Part shown: one piece after another, positions 30,578 through 33,122 of the stretch | Position numbering within the stretch: the stretch's first letter is position 1 | Layout of the letters: each line of letters starts with the position of its first letter | Source: Spirochaetaceae bacterium UBA1306 | GTDB taxonomy: Bacteria; Spirochaetota; Spirochaetia; Treponematales; Rectinemataceae | Assembly (NCBI GenBank): GCA_002307245.1 | Contig: DBTW01000062.1 | Location: forward strand, 1 to 33,122 | Direction: 5' to 3' | DNA length: 33,122 bases | Made by a program: the position numbers and the translations under genes | The notes under the pieces: model-generated | What the model was told of the DNA's origin: nothing | The model's database searches: none | What the model saw: only the letters and a program-made list of their open reading frames with translations

Positions 30578-31462
30578 ATGGCGGAGAGCGTCCGCGCGCG
30601 GGCAGCGGCAAAGGTTAACCTGCATCTCAGGGTATATGGTCGTCGCAATGACGGCTACCATGCGATCTTGAGCTTGTTCCAAGCTGTTTCCCTCGCGGAT
30701 TCCATCGTCATTCGTTCTTTGAAAGAGTCTGATACCATAGAAATCACAGGCGATTTCGATTGTCCGCCAGAAGCTACGACCGTGTATAAAGCGGCCATGG
30801 CTTACAGGGAGGCAAGTGGGATCGGCACTGGCCTATCGATAGTCGTCGATAAGCGCATTCCGGCAGGAGCCGGCCTCGGCGGGGGCTCGAGCGATGCCGC
30901 CGCCGTATTGGGCGGCCTCGAAGCCCTCCTGTCTGGCGGTCTTGGCCGGGAAAAGCTGTCAGAGCTCGGCGCGGCGATCGGGAGCGACGTCCCTTTTTTC
31001 CTTGGCGCCAATGCCGCCCTGGTCTCCGGACGTGGAGAGTTGGTGCGGCCGATAGCCGCGAGGAGCGATTTTTCGCTCCTACTGGTCTATCCTGGTTTTG
31101 CAGTGGGAACAGCCGGAGCCTATTCTCTGCTCGATCGATCCCGGCCCGACGATTCCGCCGAGCCCGATCCTTCGCCGGAAAGGCTCCTCGAGGCGTACCG
31201 GGGCGATATAGGAGCTTGGCCCTTCCACAATTCCTTCGAGCCTTTCATCGGCGCTTCCAAGCCGAGGATACTCGAGGCCAAGGCTTTGCTCCTCGAATCG
31301 GGGGCGGCCTTCGCCGCGATGAGCGGCTCGGGCAGCTCCGTTTTCGGCGCTTTCGAGGACGGCGAAGTGGCTGCGGAGGCCGAGAGACGACTCTCCCGGG
31401 CAGGGTTTTCGGCCTTCGCCGCCTGCCCGCTTGCGCGTACGGCTTCGCTCGATTACTATTAG
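30578..31462 (+). CDS. ispE: 4-diphosphocytidyl-2-C-methyl-D-erythritol kinase IspE
   Basis: The protein has 294 residues. This GHMP kinase of the MEP isoprenoid pathway phosphorylates CDP-methylerythritol. Lys12 in AKVNLHL and the glycine-rich ATP loop PAGAGLGGGSSDAA (95-108) are present, as is the substrate-side SDVPFF with the catalytic Asp. The C-terminal GHMP motif appears as AAMSGSGSSVFGAF. The first ~250 bp are clearly less GC-rich than the rest. The start is nearly leaderless under a consensus promoter. spoVG starts 40 nt after the stop. Confidence 0.96.
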   Translation: MAESVRARAAAKVNLHLRVYGRRNDGYHAILSLFQAVSLADSIVIRSLKESDTIEITGDFDCPPEATTVYKAAMAYREASGIGTGLSIVVDKRIPAGAGLGGGSSDAAAVLGGLEALLSGGLGREKLSELGAAIGSDVPFFLGANAALVSGRGELVRPIAARSDFSLLLVYPGFAVGTAGAYSLLDRSRPDDSAEPDPSPERLLEAYRGDIGAWPFHNSFEPFIGASKPRILEAKALLLESGAAFAAMSGSGSSVFGAFEDGEVAAEAERRLSRAGFSAFAACPLARTASLDYY

Positions 31463-31502
31463 GGCCAACATCTTCCGCGCGCTCGCAAGGAGAGTCGCAG
31501 CC

Positions 31503-31784
31503 ATGGAGATCACGGATATCCGCATCCGCAGGGTCACGACCGAAGGGAAGCTCAAGGCGTACGTGACGGTGACCTTCGACGACTGCTTCGTCGTCCACAA
31601 TGTCAAGATCATCGAGGGCAAGAGCGGGGTGTTTATAGCCATGCCGAGCCGGAAGACGAGGAACGGGGAATACAAGGATATTGCTCACCCGATTCATCCA
31701 GACTTCCGAAGCCGTCTCCAGGAGCGGATCCTAGAGGCCTTCGAGACAGCTCCATTATCCGATACCGCCGCCGATTTCGATTGA
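31503..31784 (+). CDS. spoVG: SpoVG-family regulator
   Basis: The protein has 93 residues. It starts MEITDIRIRRVTTEGKLKAYV and contains FDDCFVVHNVKIIEG and the conserved FIAMPSRKTRNGEYKDIAHPI. SpoVG proteins bind DNA and RNA, notably in Borrelia, and regulate gene expression. AAGGAG lies upstream of ATG 31503; the open frame upstream shadows the ispE end. It is followed directly by a tRNA-Gln gene. Confidence 0.96.
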   Translation: MEITDIRIRRVTTEGKLKAYVTVTFDDCFVVHNVKIIEGKSGVFIAMPSRKTRNGEYKDIAHPIHPDFRSRLQERILEAFETAPLSDTAADFD

Positions 31785-31816
31785 TAGCGGTTTCGACCAG
31801 TACAGGGCGATCGTAC

Positions 31817-31888
31817 TGGGACGTCGGCAAGCGGTAAGCCATCGGACTTTGGCTCCGACATTCGCAGGTTCGAATCCTGCCGTCCCAA
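31817..31888 (+). tRNA. tRNA-Gln (anticodon UUG)
   Basis: The cloverleaf is complete: a 7-bp acceptor TGGGACG/CGTCCCA, D arm GGC/GCC with AAGCGGTAA, anticodon stem TCGGA/TCCGA with loop CTTTGGC (anticodon TTG), variable CATTC and T arm GCAGG-TTCGAAT-CCTGC. It has the UA-less position 8-9 (TC) and U1-A72 pair seen in E. coli tRNA-Gln. The discriminator is A and CCA is not encoded. It sits between spoVG and rplY on the same strand. Confidence 0.97.
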
Positions 31889-31893
31889 TACTT

Positions 31894-31911
31894 ACGCATA
31901 AATGCGTTTTT
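31894..31911 (+). terminator. Short hairpin with T-run after tRNA-Gln, possible attenuator
   Basis: ACGCA-TAAA-TGCGT followed by TTTT lies 5 nt after the tRNA and 1 nt before the rplY Shine-Dalgarno. The 5-bp stem is weak for full termination. It may limit read-through into rplY or mark the tRNA 3' end for processing. Confidence 0.45.
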
Positions 31912-31925
31912 CAAGGAGACTTTGC

Positions 31926-32645
31926 ATGAATCAGTCAGTTCTTAAGGCAGTCGCGCGCGCCGAGACCACAAAGGGCGAGCTAAGGCAATTCCGCGCGCAG
32001 GGCCAAATACCCGCGGTCATCTACGGCGGCGGCGATGCCGCCACGCAGATCCTCATCGACGAGAAGGATTTCCTCAAGGTGGCCGCCGGCATCTCCGAGT
32101 CTACCATCCTGGGGATCGACGTCAACGGGACCAAGAAGCGCGCCTTCGTCAAGGCCAGGCAGAGGGATAGCCTCACCAACAAGATCATTCATATCGACTT
32201 CCTCGAAGTCATCTCCGGGCGCATGCTGCACGCTCGCGTCCCTCTCCACCTCGTCGGCATTCCCGTCGGCGTCCGCGAAGGCGGAGTGCTCGAGAACCCG
32301 GCCCACGAGATCGAGGTAGAGTGCGATCCCGACCATCTCCCGGAGCGTATCGAGGTCGATGTCTCCGAGCTCCACGCCAACCACTCCATCCACGTCCGCG
32401 AGCTCAAGATCGGCGATAAGGTCAAGGTCTTGTCGAGCCCCGAGCTCGTCGTGGCTGTCGTCAAGTACATCAAGGAAGAGGTCGTCGCGGCTCCCGTCGC
32501 AGCCGCCGCCGTCGAAGGTGCCGCTGCAGGCGCCGCCCCCGCCGCTGGTGCCCCCGGTGCGGCTCCTGCCGCCGCGGGAGCCCCCGGCGCGGCAGCCGCC
32601 GCAGCCGGAGCGGCCCCGGCAGCAAAAAAAGACGAGAAGAAGTGA
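31926..32645 (+). CDS. rplY: 50S ribosomal protein bL25 (CTC/TL5 type) with Ala/Pro/Gly-rich tail
   Basis: The protein has 239 residues. The N-terminal 5S rRNA-binding domain (about 1-92) includes GQIPAVIYGGG and DFLEVISGRMLHARVPLHLVG leading to the C-terminal TL5/CTC beta domain (about 95-185). The last ~50 residues are an Ala/Gly/Pro-rich low-complexity tail ending in KKDEKK. AAGGAG lies 7 nt before the ATG. It is longer than the ~95-residue E. coli form, as in most bacteria with the CTC type. Confidence 0.96.
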   Translation: MNQSVLKAVARAETTKGELRQFRAQGQIPAVIYGGGDAATQILIDEKDFLKVAAGISESTILGIDVNGTKKRAFVKARQRDSLTNKIIHIDFLEVISGRMLHARVPLHLVGIPVGVREGGVLENPAHEIEVECDPDHLPERIEVDVSELHANHSIHVRELKIGDKVKVLSSPELVVAVVKYIKEEVVAAPVAAAAVEGAAAGAAPAAGAPGAAPAAAGAPGAAAAAAGAAPAAKKDEKK

Positions 32646-32718
32646 TCCCTTTGCCTCTTTCCCCTCGGGTAGCCGCGATTGCGCCGCGCCTGGGGGAAGG
32701 GAGGGCTGGGACGCGAAG

Positions 32719-32744
32719 AGGGGGCCGAGAGGCTCCTTTTTTTT
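32719..32744 (+). terminator. Intrinsic terminator after rplY
   Basis: GGGGCC-GAGA-GGCTCC, with one G-T wobble, followed by eight T. It ends the ispE-spoVG-tRNA-rplY unit 17 nt before tilS, so tilS needs read-through or a promoter that I cannot identify in this 115-bp gap. Confidence 0.85.
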
Positions 32745-32760
32745 GCATTCGGGGGATTTG

Positions 32761-33122
32761 ATGCCTCGAGCCCGATGTTGCGTAGAAGCCCGCCTCCTGG
32801 AAGCCCTTGCCTCGGAGGGACTGAAGCCGGGAGACGCCTTGGCGGTCGCCTACTCGGGCGGCCCTGATTCGGCCGCCCTCCTGACGGCCCTAACATCGAT
32901 CGGATGGGGACGGCCCATCGCGATCTACGTAGACCACGGGATTAGGCCCAGGGGAGAGCTCGAGCTCGAGCTCGAGCTGGTGCGGCGCACCTGCGCCGCC
33001 CTTGGGGCCCGGCTTACGGTGGCCAGGATAGCCTCCGGGACTATCGCGAATAGGGCTAAGTCGAGCGGCCTGGGCATCGAGGCTGAGGCGAGGCGCTATC
33101 GATATGCAGCCCTGCGGTCCGC
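32761..33122 (+). CDS. tilS: tRNA(Ile)-lysidine synthase TilS, N-terminal part (truncated by window end)
   Basis: The visible 120 residues contain the PP-loop ATP motif SGGPDS (32-37) and the VDHGIRPRGE motif that follows it in TilS, then a CAALGARL segment. TilS modifies C34 of tRNA-Ile(CAU) to lysidine so that it reads AUA codons, which are common in this window. GGGGGA precedes the ATG at 32761; a TTG one codon upstream is an alternative. Residues 63-70 are an alternating Glu-Leu run from GAGCTC-type repeats. The gene continues beyond the window. Confidence 0.93.
   Translation, partial: MPRARCCVEARLLEALASEGLKPGDALAVAYSGGPDSAALLTALTSIGWGRPIAIYVDHGIRPRGELELELELVRRTCAALGARLTVARIASGTIANRAKSSGLGIEAEARRYRYAALRS

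Noticed and set aside
31633..31914. Minus-strand frames over tRNA-Gln giving GRQDSNLR-type peptides
   Set aside because: This is the familiar false translation of a tRNA gene; the cloverleaf is complete.
32955..32980. GAGCTC-type repeats in tilS giving an alternating Glu-Leu run
   Set aside because: Only about four imperfect units inside a helix-forming region; likely simple codon bias rather than a functional repeat.
1..33122. CRISPR arrays, insertion sequences, prophage genes, toxin-antitoxin pairs
   Set aside because: No direct-repeat arrays, transposases, integrases or recognisable toxin-antitoxin pairs were seen on either strand.

Overview
The window looks like a chromosomal segment of a GC-rich spirochaete (order Spirochaetales, Treponema-like). 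This is inferred from SpoVG directly after IspE, a PilZ-type cytoplasmic protein, an RlpA-like/SPOR envelope protein, a CapA-like lipoprotein with a spirochaete-style lipobox, and the L21-Prp-L27-Obg-NadD-YqeK-LCP-RsfS block. No rRNA, phage, insertion sequence or CRISPR array is visible. Coding density is very high, with many 4-26 nt gene overlaps. Despite the high GC content, AUA isoleucine codons are used often.

Layout. 1-1296 is the 3' end of mfd. 1411-1874 holds two small coupled genes, the first resembling a stand-alone c-di-GMP-binding MshEN fold. 10103 down to 1887 (minus strand) is one compact eight-gene operon: a NusG paralogue, a nucleotide-sugar 4,6-dehydratase, a DegT-type aminotransferase, the three subunits of a molybdenum hydroxylase (Mo, 2Fe-2S, FAD), an RsmI-like methyltransferase and a PilZ-like protein. 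10206-13171 encodes two coupled exported proteins, the second a large low-complexity RlpA/SPOR protein. 13194-15722 holds a divergent RluA-type pseudouridine synthase and a B12-binding-type radical SAM protein. 15763-18043 is an iron alcohol dehydrogenase overlapping a HisKA_2 histidine kinase, whose 3' end overlaps a convergent CapA-family lipoprotein gene (17969-19507).

19588-23104 is ligA followed by two membrane-anchored proteins that share a domain. 23182-24957 is argS. 25059-29931 is the ribosome and GTPase block rplU-prp-rpmA-obg-nadD-yqeK-LCP-rsfS, closed by a near-perfect bidirectional terminator that also serves a minus-strand gene for an extremely acidic protein. 30578 to the end is ispE-spoVG-tRNA-Gln(UUG)-rplY-terminator-tilS, with tilS cut by the window edge.

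Several genes (ligA, capA, ispE, possibly the radical SAM gene and the NusG paralogue) have promoter elements so close to the start codon, and no Shine-Dalgarno sequence, that their mRNAs are probably leaderless or nearly so. The most unusual loci are the NusG-paralogue-headed operon that joins sugar modification to a molybdenum hydroxylase with an altered active site, the two c-di-GMP-type candidate receptors beside each other, the paired paralogues after ligA, and a bL27 with a shortened N-terminal tail encoded beside Prp. Most of the rest is ordinary housekeeping DNA.
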